From the NCBI RefSeq assembly GCF_910594005.1, contig NC_057826.1:25391501-25455500 (forward strand): 64,000 nt of DNA, given 5' to 3'. The DNA is from Cervus elaphus (Eukaryota > Chordata > Mammalia > Artiodactyla > Cervidae). Below are positions 1-11,080 of the stretch, piece after piece. Position numbers and translations under genes: made by a program. Under the pieces are notes generated by a model. The model had not been told where the DNA came from and searched no databases. It worked only from the letters and a program-made list of their open reading frames with translations. Position 1 is the first letter of the stretch. Every line of letters begins with the position of its first letter.

Positions 1-599
1 CCAAACCCAGATAATGGGCCAGGGCTTAGAGGAGTTCACTTCATACGGGGAGCCCCGGGCTGGTTTGGTTGTGGGTTACTTTGGATCTTTCATCTTCCAG
101 TGTTTTTGTGTGTCTGTGTGTCCCTCTGTCTCTCTCTTTTACAAGGGAGTGTTGTATGTAGACAGAACAATAGCTCGAGGTCTCTGACATCCGGGTCTTA
201 TATCTGGTTGGTTAGTGGCCTGAAATGGTCCGGCCTTTACGAGGAGCAGTGTGCCTGCCTCTTCTAAGGTGGCTTGCTGTGGTCACAAAGGGAACAGGAT
301 GCAGACAGACTGCTACACACCAAGTGGGAATCTTAGAGCAGGTGGGATCCCCGGAATGTGTTTTAAATGTATTTGGGGTAGAGGTGGGATGCGGTGTTGG
401 GGAGAATAGTAAACCTGACTTTTATACATAGGAGGTGTTTCTATAATGGGAGCTCTAGTATCATCTTCACGTTTCTTTTTGACTGAAGCCCTGCTAGGTG
501 TCACATGGATTACTGGACTGTTAACAGAGTTAAAATTTACCATGAGTGGCAATTCATACTAAAGTTATGCTGTTAGACCAGGGTCAGAGCAGTTGTGGG
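1..599. other. 5' flank or upstream intron, nothing recognised
   Basis: Low-complexity TCTCTC/TGTGTG stretches near 105-140; no gene, repeat family or regulatory cluster identified. Confidence 0.5.
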
Positions 600-742
600 T
601 TGCACCCCACCCCTTGCTTCTACAGTTGTGTGACCTGGGGAAGCTTCTGAACTCCAGTAAGCTTCACTTTCTTCCTTTATAAAATGGAGAAAGTGGAAAT
701 TACTCGCAGCTGGTTTCATTGTCAATACACTTCTATGTGTAG
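600..742 (+). repeat. MIR SINE remnant
   Basis: Contains the MIR core order: TGTGTGACCTGGGGAAG, then a CTTCACTTTCTTCCTTTATAAAATGG-like segment equivalent to the conserved 'cctcatctgtaaaatgg' part. Confidence 0.7.
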
Positions 743-1251
743 GCCTGGCATTTGGCATAATATATCTCATGTACTGAGTCATCGCTGAATACCTGTGTTA
801 CTGTTTTTGTTATTGTTATTATCGTTAATGTTCTGTGATGGTGTTCTACAAACATTTGTTGTTGGAGATACAAATTCCTATTGTGCGTTGGGACCTGATC
901 TCTTCCCATGAAGAGCCAGAGGTCTGGCTGCATAGAATGAAGGGAGAGGGTTTAGATGGGGAGAGCTGTGGACAGTTCACAACTGAGGGCATTCATTCAC
1001 TGGTAATCAAGGGTAACTGTAAAAATAAAGGAAGGCTGGGTTTTCTAGCCCTCATTTTTACACAGAAACTCCTGCTAAGCAACTCTTGGCAGGCCCCACT
1101 GTCACTTATTCATGTGAGGACAGTCTACTCAGCTTGGGGGCACCGTTTTGAGGATGGGTAGACTGCTAATGTCGGCTCTCCACTGCAGCCTGTTTTATTG
1201 GATTTTCTAAAGGCCTGGCATATAACACTTCTATAATTAAAAAATGATCTA
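743..1251. other. Unassigned upstream sequence
   Basis: A 108-codon plus-strand open frame starting at 835 has no recognisable domain and looks accidental. Confidence 0.45.
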
Positions 1252-1430
1252 GGGACTTCCTGGCGGTCCAGTGGTTAAGACTTTGCCTTCCAATGTAGGT
1301 GGTCTTTGATCCCTGGTCAGGGAACTAAGATCCCACATGCCTCAGGGCCAAAAAACCCAAAACATAAAAACAGAAGCAATACTGTGACAAATTCAGTAAA
1401 GACTTTCAAAATGGTCCACATCAAAAAATC
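1252..1430 (+). mobile_element. CHR-type (tRNA-Glu-derived) SINE
   Basis: Begins GGGACTTCCTGGCGGTCCAG and continues through the typical 'gatccctggtcagggaactaagatcccacatgcc' module to an A-rich tail. Cetartiodactyl-specific. Confidence 0.85.
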
Positions 1431-2527
1431 ATCTAAAAATATAATAAAACATATTAGGTTGGCTGAAAGGAAATACACCAAATTAATAATGGCCCTGTCC
1501 TAGGCTGTTCTGGGAGGTTGGCTGGTGGTGGTGGTGGTGGAATGGTTCAGGTCAAGGCACGGGAGCTAATGCTAGGAGAAGATGGTTAGTGTCCGTGTTC
1601 ACTATACCTGCCAAGTGACCCAGGGTGGGGAAGCTGCCCAGGTGCGGCAGGCAGCATCCCCCTCTATGCAAAGCCACTCTTGTCTCACAGCCCAGCTCCT
1701 CAGGTTAGTTTGACAGCTGATGGCCTTTATCCAGAGAAGGCAGCTAGAGCAAGCCAGAAACCTGTCCTAACTCTCAACAGAATGTCACTCCCATCCCTTT
1801 CTTCTAGCCTGAGAAGTAAGGATTGTGATGGAATAAGGGCATTGTGATGGACTGTGACCAAGTGGAAATGAGAAAGTCAGGAAGTTACCTTTGTGTTTGT
1901 TGTGAAGAATTGTCATGAATATTCAAACACTGATTTTATCCCCACCCCCACCCCATGGAATAAAGACATCTTTCCCTTCTTTGGAAGGAAAGAGGGGGCG
2001 TCAGATGACAAATCTGGAGGGGGATCAGCATGACTGCTCTGCATCCCTCCCCAAGTCTTCGACACGCGGGAGATGGTTGCTTCCTCGTGTCTGCTCCTGG
2101 CATCATCAAAACTTGAGAAGAGCAAAAGTATAGCCTGCTTGTTTTAATCAGAAGTCTGTCAACCAGCATTTAGAGGATCTGCACAGATACCAAAAAGGGC
2201 GAGATGGCCAGTCCCTGAGTAGATGCCATGTAAACACTGGATAACATTTCTGATGGTTAAAGAAACCCTCTACTTCTGCATATCCCTGGCTTTGAAGCGC
2301 CATCAGTAGAGGCGGGGGAAGAGTAGTTGCTGTTTTCTTGCTGGAGAAACTGAGGTACCAAGAGGGGCAACAGTTCATTCTTCTCAGTTCTGAGGCCAGC
2401 CACAAACCTGGTACAACACACACGTCTTCAGGGCTGCACTCCGAGCCAGGCATTCTGTTAGAGACTCTTAAATGCATCATCTCATTGGATCTGAACGGCA
2501 GTGCTGTGAGGTGATGACTGTTAACTC
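1431..2527. other. Unassigned upstream sequence
   Basis: A GGT-trinucleotide run lies at about 1523-1541. Possible MIR fragments near 2335-2390; otherwise nothing recognised. Confidence 0.45.
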
Positions 2528-3125
2528 CACCTTGTTTTTATTGGAGTCTATTTGCTTTACAATGTTATGTTGGTTTCTGCTGCACAATGAAGTGAACCAT
2601 CTATATGTATGCGTGTATCTCCTCCCTCTTGAACCTCGCTCCCACCCCCTAGATCCCACCAATCTAGGTTGTCACAGAACAGTGATCTGAGCTCCCTGTG
2701 CCATACAGAAGCTTCCCCCAGCTATCTATTTTACACACGGTAGTGTATATATGTCAGTGCTTCTTCCTCAATTTGTTCCACCCTCCTCTTCTCTCCCTAT
2801 GTCCACAAGTCCATTCACTGCATCAGTGTGTCTATTCCTGCCCTGCCAACAGGCTCGTTAGTCCCATCTTCCTAGACTCCATGTATATGCGTTATGATAC
2901 TTGTTTTTCTCTTTCTGACTTACTTCACTCTGTATGACAGACTCCAGGTCCATCCATATCCACAGGTCCATGCAAATGACCTGGTTTTGTCCCTTTTTAT
3001 GGCTGAGTAATATTCCATTGTAAATATGTACCAATCTTTATCCATTCATCTGTCGACAGACATTTAGGTTGCTTCCATGTCCTGGCTATTGTAAGTAGTG
3101 CTGCACTGAACACTGGGGTACACAT
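2528..3125 (-). mobile_element. L1 LINE fragment, antisense
   Basis: Recognised from phrases common to ruminant L1 in antisense, such as GGCTGAGTAATATTCCATTG and the Ala/Gly-poor 'cttccatgtcctggctattg' block. Confidence 0.8.
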
Positions 3126-3134
3126 GTCTTTAAT

Positions 3135-3240
3135 TCCACTTTATATATAGATGAAGAAACAGGAGCTTAAAGAGTTTAAAGAAATGGCCTAAGGCCACAC
3201 AGCTAGTGAGTGGCTAAAATCTGGGGTCATCCCATGGCTG
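3135..3240 (-). repeat. MIR SINE remnant
   Basis: ATGAAGAAACAGGAGCTTAA and GGCCACACAGCTAGTGAGTGG are the reverse complement of the MIR core. Confidence 0.75.
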
Positions 3241-3670
3241 CCTAATTCCAGATGTCCCCAACCAGTGGCGCGGCACTGCCCAGTTCACTTTCCCAAGTCA
3301 AAGTCACCTTAGTCTACTATTTCTGGACTAAATCCCCCGTGTGCTGCCCTGTGGTTCTTTCTGGAAGCTGGCTCAAGCCCTTGGAATGGTCGAGTATTGC
3401 TGCCATGTACTTGAGAATGTTGAGGCATAGTGAGCTTTTGGGAGCTGCTTGCAGACTATTTTAGCAATGACTGCTCATTTCTCCATACGGTTCAGATGAT
3501 GTCCCCTGGCTTATGTGTCCACAACCCTGGCCACACACATGCGCCTCCCTGGGAACGGCAGGCTCTTGGCACCTCTCCCTGCCCTGGCCCCAGCCAAGCT
3601 ATTTGGAGTCAGGCCTCTTTAAGAGAGGAATGTGGTAGCGGTTCCTTTGCAAGCAGCTCAGCCTGATTAC

Positions 3671-3816
3671 GGGGTGAGGCACTGACTACTGTCCAGTTGC
3701 TGTCCAGTTCCGGGTAGCCCACTTCCAGTGCTCAGAACCGGGGTACCCTGGCTTCGGCTGCGTTCAGCTGATAACATTTGCCGCGCTCTTTAACAGATGG
3801 GCGGAGAGTGTTATCA
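3671..3816 (+). promoter_or_regulatory. Candidate erythroid cis-element: CACCC box and two opposed GATA motifs
   Basis: GGGGTGAGG at 3671-3679 is a CACCC-type box on the minus strand. CAGCTGATAA at 3765-3774 joins an E-box to a GATA motif. TTATCA at 3811-3816 is a second GATA motif in the opposite orientation. The human beta-spectrin erythroid promoter is reported to use two GATA-1 sites and one CACCC site. Whether this is that promoter is inference. Confidence 0.3.
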
Positions 3817-4351
3817 AGCTGCAGCACCTTGGAAAACCTACAGAAACCCTCTTCTGGCTCCACACATTGGGTTTCCCTTCTTCTGAAAATAGATGGATGT
3901 GTGTGGTGTTAAGGAGGGACCCTAAAATTAAACTGCAGCCTCAGAGAAGAGCTGGGGGATTAAACACAGAACATTTCCCTTCCGATGCTGCCGCTGGTTT
4001 GTCCTGGGAAAGTTACCCCACCTTGCTTTCCTGTCGTCTCTGTGTCTGTAAGGATTTGGGAGAGAAAGGTGCCTGGAGATCCTCAGAGGAAATGTGGATC
4101 TGATGCCCACTAGAGGCCTAGTGTATTTGTGTTCTGAAATCTCAGGGTTGGATTAACTATGACCCTAAAAGGCCTCATGGCCTCCCAACATAGATCATCT
4201 TTCTTTCCTGTTGCCTTCCTTGATGTTCTTGTTGCCTGGTGTTGAGCTGGGTGTGGAAGAATCTGTCCCGGATGATTTAAAAACTGTTTACAGGCACCCT
4301 GCTCCTTTGATGTCTCATTCCTTCCTGCAGAGGGCTCAGATCAGGCAGGGC
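3817..4351. other. Unassigned sequence downstream of the CACCC/GATA candidate
   Basis: No repeat or exon recognised. A GTAAGG donor-like hexamer at 4048 could end a non-coding exon, but its preceding T is unfavourable. Confidence 0.35.
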
Positions 4352-4510
4352 TGTGATCACAGTGGTTAAGGGCAGGGGCTCTGAGTCCGATTGCCTGAGT
4401 TTGAATCCTGGCTCCATCACTTGCTGGCTAATGGACAGGGGCAAATCACCAAACTCTCTAAGCCTCAGTTTCCTCACCCATAAAATCGGGATAATAAGGG
4501 TTATAAGCAA
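4352..4510 (+). repeat. MIR SINE
   Basis: Well preserved: GTGGTTAAGGGCAGGGGCTC, then TTTGAATCCTGGCTCCATCA, then the 'cctcagtttcctcacccataaaatcgggataataa' core. Confidence 0.85.
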
Positions 4511-4515
4511 ATGAG

Positions 4516-5283
4516 ACCTAGGTAAACTTAAAAAATTTTGATACAACGAAAAGGCAACCTACTGAATGGGAGAAAATATTTGCAAATGGTATGACAGGTA
4601 AGGGATTAATACCCAACATATATAACAGATCATACAATTCAACATGAAAAAAAGAACCCAAACAGCTTGATTAGAAACATGCGAAAGACTTGAATAGACA
4701 TTTTACCAAAGAGCACAGGCAGATGGCCAACAGGCACATGAAAAGATTCTCAACATCACTAGTCATCAGGGAAATGCAAATCAAAGACACAGTGAGATAT
4801 CACCTCATATCTGTCAGAATGGCTATCATCAAAAAAACAAAAATAACATGTTGACAAGGATGTGGAGAAAAGGTAACCGTCTTACACTGTTGGTGGGAAT
4901 GTAAATTGTTGCAGCAATTGTGGAAAACAGTATGGAAGTTTCTCAAAAAACTAAAGATAGAACTATCAAACTATGATACGACCCAGCAACTCCACTCCTG
5001 GGTATATAGCCAAAAGGAACAAAAATACTAATTTGAAAAGATACATGTTCCCCGATATTTGTAGAAACATTATTTACAATTGCCAAAGTATGGAGGCAAC
5101 CCTAGTGTCCATCAACAGATGAGTGGCTAAAGAAGATGTGGTAGATATATATACACAATAGAATGCTACTCAGCCATAAAAAAGAATGATTTGCCATTTG
5201 CAACAACATAGATGGACTTGGAAGTTATTACGCTAAATGAAATAAGTCTGACAGAGAAAAAAATGTATGATATCACATGAGTT
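4516..5283 (+). mobile_element. L1 LINE ORF2 3' fragment, sense
   Basis: Decayed 3' part of L1 ORF2, with recognisable stretches such as GAATGGGAGAAAATATTTGC and ATGAAATAAGTCTGACAGAG. Coding frames are broken. Confidence 0.8.
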
Positions 5284-5780
5284 TTACAAGTATTTTCTCC
5301 CAGTCTGTGGCTTATATTTTCATTTTCTTAACAATATCTTTCAAAGAGCAGACATTTTTATTTCTGATGTCAAATTAATGAGTTCTTTTCTTTTATAATA
5401 CTCGATCTTCTGTGGATCATACTTTTGATGTTGTACCTAAAATATTTTGCTTAACCCAACATTACAAAGATTTTTCTCCTGTTTTTTTTTTTTTCCTAGA
5501 GGTTTCAGGTTTTACATTTAGGTCTATAATCTATATTGAGTTACCCTCAATATGTGTTGTGAGGTAGAGTTTCATTTTATTTTTCATTTGATGTCCAGTT
5601 GTTCAACACCATTTGTTGAAAAAGACTACCCTTTCTCCGTTACATTGTTTTGACACCTTTGACAATAATCGTTTGCTTATTGATCCTGGACATGTTTTGT
5701 TCTCTTTATACTTAAGTATTTCATGGCTTTTGGGGAGTGCTTTATTCAATTAAAAAATGTTGAATTAATAAACAGTACCA
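5284..5780 (-). mobile_element. L1 LINE fragment, antisense
   Basis: TATTTTCTCCCAGTCTGTGG and the 'accatttgttgaaaaagactaccctt' block are antisense L1. It abuts the sense fragment tail to tail. Confidence 0.7.
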
Positions 5781-6310
5781 AACTACCTGTGAATGCTTAT
5801 CTTGATTCTGTAGTCATATACAAGATGCTAGAATAGCATTGGAAAATTCATCAAAGTCCTTGGTTATGGTCAGGCCAGTGAGGCTGAAAGGTCTGAGTGT
5901 AACTCTAGAAGGTAGGAAATAGGGCCTCATTCTGCATTTCTCTTGCTAAGTTCTTTAACTCTGGATGGCTCCTTCTCCCACCCAGGGTCTGCCTCCTAGC
6001 ACAGGTCATACATTGAGTTAAGGCTACACCTTTCAGGGACTCTCTAGGCAAAGCTGGCTTTCCCTGTAGGTAAAATACACAGTTGCCTCCCTCACAAAAT
6101 TTGAATGTGCTGAGTAGCCTGTCCAACCAACCGCTTATCACCTATTTGTCTGGTTTGGCTCCAACATTGTATATCCATCCTTTGAATAAGGTAATCTATT
6201 TTAATAAGGCACTTATTAAGATGAGTTTCCTGGGAGAGATACTCTGCCCCTTGGGAAGGTAGATACATCAGTTTCATTCAATTAACATGTACCAATTGAG
6301 TCCCTACGAC
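5781..6310. other. Unassigned upstream sequence
   Basis: No gene, repeat or motif group recognised. Confidence 0.45.
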
Positions 6311-6491
6311 AGGCAAGGCAAAAGGAGAAGAGGGCAGCAGAGGATAATCCTAGACAGCATCACCAACTCAGTGAACATAACTTGAGCAAACTCCAGGAAA
6401 TAGTGGAGGCCAGGGAACCCTGGCGTGCTGCAGTCCATGGGGTTGCAAAGAGTCAGACACAACTGAGCGACTGAACAACAGCAACAACCAC
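6311..6491 (+). mobile_element. BovB 3' end / Bov-A SINE-type fragment
   Basis: Ends in CAGACACAACTGAGCGACTG with an AACAACAGCAACAAC tail, the hallmark of BovB-mobilised elements. Confidence 0.8.
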
Positions 6492-7194
6492 AGGCAAAGA
6501 CTTTCAAGGTGGAAATGGCATCCTTCTGTTTGCGGAGCTTACTGTGATAAGGAATTAGGTTGTCAGAGTCAATTTCATTTTGAAGTAGGGATGGAAGTAG
6601 GTCTAAAGGAGGAATTAGACTTGAGTCATTAGACTCAGGAGAGGAACCTGGTATTAAGGGAGGTTGGAAAAGCTTAGATGCTTGAAGCAGAGTTGAAAGG
6701 GAAAGACAGTTACAGAAGAGGCAGAGGGGTCATGACAATAGACTCCATCGACTATGAACTTTTCCTTTTGCTGTGAGAGTGTGTGTATTGAGCAGACTCA
6801 AAACTTGATACTGAGAGATACTGCATTTTTTTTTTGTAAATAAGAATACCTTGGGGTTATAGGGTACTTTGTAGTTTATAAATCATTTTCATATAACTTT
6901 ATAGTATCTGTACAATAGCTTTGTATGGTAAATGATGAGTATCTTGATTAGGGCATTGTAACTGCTCTAATAAAGAACTGTAAAATAGAATGTTACTTCT
7001 GGCTCACATCATAGATGAGTAAATGCGTATAAATTGTGGGGGAGACTTTGTTCCCCATAGTCATCCAGGAAAGCAGGTTCTTCTCATCTTGGCCCTTTAG
7101 TCTAGACCTTGAAGTGGTGTCACTTGTGCTCATTCACTCACACGGCCACACCTAACCATAGGGATGACTGGAAGATGCCTCCAAGTTGGTTGTA
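6492..7194. other. Unassigned upstream sequence
   Basis: A/T-rich between 6820 and 7010; nothing identified. Confidence 0.45.
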
Positions 7195-7370
7195 GAAAGA
7201 GCCATTCATCCATTGTTAGGCCTGATCCTGTGCGTGGAAGCACAGGGCATTCCCATTTTACAGATGGGGAAACCAAGGTACAACGTGGGTGAGTGACGTA
7301 CAGAGAGAAGAGCACGTGACTACTAAGCTAAGTATAGGAGTTAGGATCTCAACCCGGGTCTTCTGTTTTG
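7195..7370 (-). repeat. MIR SINE
   Basis: CATTTTACAGATGGGGAAAC with flanking MIR phrases in antisense. Confidence 0.75.
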
Positions 7371-7462
7371 ATAGAGCAGGCACAGTAATGCTAACAGCAG
7401 CAATAACAGTAATAATATCCAATAGTTTGTGAGTGTGGGCACGTATAAAATGGGGCAGTATG

Positions 7463-7545
7463 TATTGGGTTGGACAAAAAGTTCATTTAGGTTTCTCCAT
7501 GCTAGTTCATGGAAAACCCGAAGGAACTTTTCAGCCAACCCAATA
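7463..7545. mobile_element. Mariner-derived MITE (83 bp palindrome)
   Basis: Terminal inverted repeats TATTGGGTTGG and CCAACCCAATA bound an 83-bp near-perfect palindrome. Internal arms include AAAAGTTCATTTAGG and CCCGAAGGAACTTTT. This is the miniature mariner type abundant in ruminants. Transcribed copies fold into a hairpin of the kind from which the bovine miR-2284/2285 families derive. Confidence 0.8.
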
Positions 7546-8184
7546 TAATGGTCTTAGTAAATTCCAGGTTCCTTTCCTCGCCTTGGGCTTTGCTGCATAG
7601 TCCTACAGAGAGCCAAGTCCTTTTCCTGAGGACCATGGGCAGCAGAGTGACTGCATGAGCCGGCAGTGGGGGCTTCCCCATCAGCAGCACCCAGGGAAGA
7701 AGGCTGAGTGGATTCCAGGAGCCGAGAGGTGCTCTCCCTGCAGGGTAGGGATTCATGCACAGGAGGGGCAGGCCCTGCGGGGCGGGAAGAGGCTGCCCAT
7801 GGCTTTGCTGGGAGACAGGAGCCTTGCCAACAACTTCTGTGTGTCTCCAGGGGACGGCCCAACTGCGTCAGGCTTGTGCCCTGGGCAAGGATGGGGAGTT
7901 CTTCCAGCCAGCTCCCGTTCCCTCGGGAGTCCTTGTGGGCCTGAGCAACATCTAAAAGATTAATTTTAATTGAATTATTTGAAAAGCTCTAATGTGAATG
8001 AATACCAAATTGGCACCCATAACTTATATATTATTTATAGGTTCAACTCTTAAAGTAGCTCTCTTTGTTTGGGTAGCAGAGCTGTATGGATAGAAACCAT
8101 TCTGTGACTGATATTTCTGTGACATAAGAAAGAATATCTAAAAGACTTCTCAGCTGAGTGGGGCGTGGCATCCCTGTCTAGATG
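7546..8184. other. Unassigned upstream sequence
   Basis: GC-rich at 7600-7940 with several overlapping open frames on both strands and no recognisable product. Confidence 0.45.
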
Positions 8185-8260
8185 AGTTCTGGGTGAGAGG
8201 AGGCTGCTTTCATCAGTGTTTCAGTTCTGGGTGAGAAGAGGCAGCTTTCATCAGTGTTTC
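8185..8260 (+). repeat. 38-bp direct tandem duplication
   Basis: Copies 8185-8222 and 8223-8260 (starting AGTTCTGGGTGAGA) differ at about two positions. A partial third unit GGGTGAGGA follows. Confidence 0.85.
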
Positions 8261-8916
8261 GGGTGAGGAGATTGGGGCGTGGGTTGAGTCAGAGCTGCTC
8301 TGAAAGGTTTCAAGATGGGATCTTAGGAGCTGGGCCCTGTTGCCACTGCCTGCTCTTCTGCCAGCACAGTCCAGCAAAAGAGGATGTGATGGCAGGATTG
8401 TGATGTTGAAACAGCAGAGGCAACAGCGAGACTGTCAGGACCAGCCCGCATCCACAGCACTGCTGTATGTGCCACGTTCCCAGCCTCTTCACCACCTTCA
8501 CCTCCAGATTGGCTGTCTGATAGTGTGTCCTCCGCAGTAGCTGTTCTTAGCTCTTCAGGAGCCCTTCTCGGCATTTCTCACTTCTCACCCATTTGTTCAG
8601 CATCTTCTAGCCTCATTTTATGTTCCTGGAGTTATCCTGGGCAGTTGGGATGAAAAGAATGAAGAAGAATGTCCCTGGCTTCAAGCAACTTATTATCTAT
8701 TGAGAAAGACAGAAAAATAGATTATTCTCCTAGGCCATAAAAGTGTTCTGATGGCAGTGAGGGGAGCCTGAAAGACGTGCCCCCACCTACTGCCACTGTA
8801 GGGGACTTGCATGGAGATGGGGAGCTTTCTCAAAAGAAGTGAGGCTGAGATGAGTTCGAATGGATAAAAAATTACTATGAAAAAGAGGGAGTATGTTTCA
8901 GGCTTACGTGCATACA
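8261..8916. other. Unassigned upstream sequence
   Basis: No recognisable features. Confidence 0.45.
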
Positions 8917-9122
8917 TGGGTGTGTGCTCAGTCATGTCCAACTATTTGCGACCCTATGGACTGTAGCCCTCCAGGCTCCTCTCTCCATGGGATTTCCCAG
9001 GCAAGAATACTGGAGTGGGTTGCTGTTCCCTTCTCTAGGGGACCTTCGCAACCTAGGGATTGAACCTCCGTTTCCTGAGTCTCCTGCAATGGCAGGCAGA
9101 TCCTTTACCACTGAGCCACCAT
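8917..9122 (-). mobile_element. Bov-tA SINE
   Basis: Antisense copy from GTGCTCAGTCATGTCCAACT to TTTACCACTGAGCCACC, the tRNA-Glu-like head plus Bov-A body. Confidence 0.9.
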
Positions 9123-9289
9123 TTCAGGCTTAGGAAAAAGTATATGCAACAAGATGTCCAGAGAGAGCTGGGGACCTGATTCGAGTTTGTTAGGACTGGG
9201 AAGTAGGATTGCGGAAGTAGGGAGGGTTGGATAGAATAATGTTCAGGTAGGGGATAAATCACAAAGGGCTTTGACTATGATTTATTATG

Positions 9290-10010
9290 GGTTTTAAACT
9301 TCCTTCTGAGAGAGAGAGAAACTACTAAAGTATGGAAGTGACATCAGGTTTATATTCCAAGGTGATCTTTCTGACCACAAGGTAGAGGATGGGTCAGGAT
9401 GGTAGGCAAAAGAGTAAACGCGGGTACAAAGAACTCATCAGGAAGCCACTAGACTTGACATGATGGTGGTGAGAAGTGAGGGGGAGCCATGGAGACAGAG
9501 AAGAATGGAGATTTGAGAGACACTGAGGGCCTTAGTTGATGAGATCCTGGGTCCTATCACCCCAGGTTTGGGTTTGGGCCATTGGGATATCAATGGACTA
9601 GGACCATGGGATGTAAGGACTGGGATGGTGATAGATTCAACTGAGGATAATGTTGAGTATAAGTGGCCTGTAGTCCTTCAGGTGGATGTTCAGAAGGCAG
9701 TTGAAGGTGATAGACGGGAGTTGAGACAGACTTGGAAGCCATTCGCATGAGGTCATTTAGGTCATAAAGGTGCCAGAGATAGTCTAAGAAGAGAGTGCAG
9801 ACAGACGAAGAGTGGAGGGACCTCAGGATAGAGCTCTGGGGAACATCACCATTCAAGGACAGTAGGGGAAAAGAAGCCCACAGAGCAAACCAAGGAGAAA
9901 GGACCAGACAGTTAAGGGAGAACGAGGAATAAGTCCTGGAAGACAAAGGAGGTGATTTCAGGAAACTTGGGGACCACCAACAGAGCCTAAGCCTGCTGAG
10001 AAGTCAAGAT
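9290..10010. repeat. Ancient mammalian interspersed repeat remnant (family not named)
   Basis: Runs such as AGGATAGAGCTCTGGGGAAC and the 'aggtgatctttctgacc' block look like a common old medium-reiteration repeat. I cannot name the family. Confidence 0.4.
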
Positions 10011-10261
10011 AAAGGCCTGAAAAACATCTGTTGTTTTAAGGAACTAGGAAGGGAGGTGTCCGTGAATAGCTTCAAGAATAGCATCAAGAACTGATGGGGG
10101 AAGCCAGCTTTCAGTGCAATAATGAGTGAGTTAGGTATGGCATGAGGAGGTTCTCATGAATATATTATAGATAAATACACTGTATCTATTTTTACTTTAG
10201 AAGCCCAAGCTTCATCATACTTCGCAGTTCATTGTCCTCATTTTCTAGTCAGGGCACCTCT

Positions 10262-10283
10262 CCTGGTTGGTTGGTTGGTTGGT
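10262..10283 (+). repeat. (GGTT)n microsatellite
   Basis: About five uninterrupted GGTT units. Confidence 0.85.
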
Positions 10284-10362
10284 TTCCTTTCATCTCCATT
10301 TCCCTAACTCCATCTAGAGGCAACCATTTTCATGCATTTAAAGAGTTTTCCTTTTGTTTAAA

Positions 10363-10560
10363 TGGCTTCTCTGGTGGCTCATCTGGTAAAGAATCCACCT
10401 GCAAAACAGGAGACCTGGGTTTGATCCTTGGGTTGGGAAGATCCCCTGCAGAAGGGAATGGCTACCCACTCCAATATTCTTGCCTGGAGAATCCCATGGA
10501 CGGGTGGGCTATAGTCCATGGGGTTGCAGAGTCGGACACGACTGAGCAACTAACACTTTG
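10363..10560 (+). mobile_element. Bov-tA SINE
   Basis: Sense copy: TGGCTTCTCTGGTGGCTC head through to CGGACACGACTGAGCAACTA. Confidence 0.9.
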
Positions 10561-10569
10561 AAATTATGT

Positions 10570-11080
10570 CAATGGCGTGCTATAAATCTCATTCTGTTTA
10601 TTTTATCCACTATTTTTAAGGTCATCCATGTGTACATTCATCCCATTTTACTGTCCATCCCCAAGTGATGGACACACGGTTTGAATTCACCCTCCCACCA
10701 CCACAGTCAATGCTGCAGTGAACTTCCCTTCATATGTCCTCTTTTTTGACCTGTGTGAGAATTTCTTCAGTCTGTATGCCCAGGAACAGGGTTGTAGATA
10801 TGCAACCTGACTGAGAACTACACACTGGCTTCCAGAATGGCTGGGCCAGTCCACACTCCCACCAGCAAGCAGCATACAAGGTGCCTGCTCTGCACGTCAC
10901 CATCTTATGTTATCCAGTTTGAAAATGTTTGCTTCTGGTGTCTCCTTATTTCAATCAGCATTTCTTGTTAGCTAAAGAACTTGAGCATCTCTTTTTAGGG
11001 TCTTAGCCTCTTGGATTTCCTCTTCTGTAAATCACCTGTTCTTATTCTTGGCAACTTTGTCAAGAAATTTGACTTTGAAA
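10570..11080 (-). mobile_element. Old L1-like fragment, antisense
   Basis: Decayed text with L1-antisense phrasing (for example the 'ccacactcccaccagcaa' block near 10850). Family assignment is tentative. Confidence 0.45.

Noticed and set aside
4516..5780. Sense then antisense L1 as a twin-priming inversion
   Set aside because: In twin priming the inverted part precedes the 3' part; here it follows the 3' end, so two separate fragments fit better.
8917..9122. tRNA-like sequence in Bov-tA and CHR SINE heads
   Set aside because: The tRNA-Glu similarity comes from SINE ancestry; no copy here looks like an intact, independent tRNA gene.
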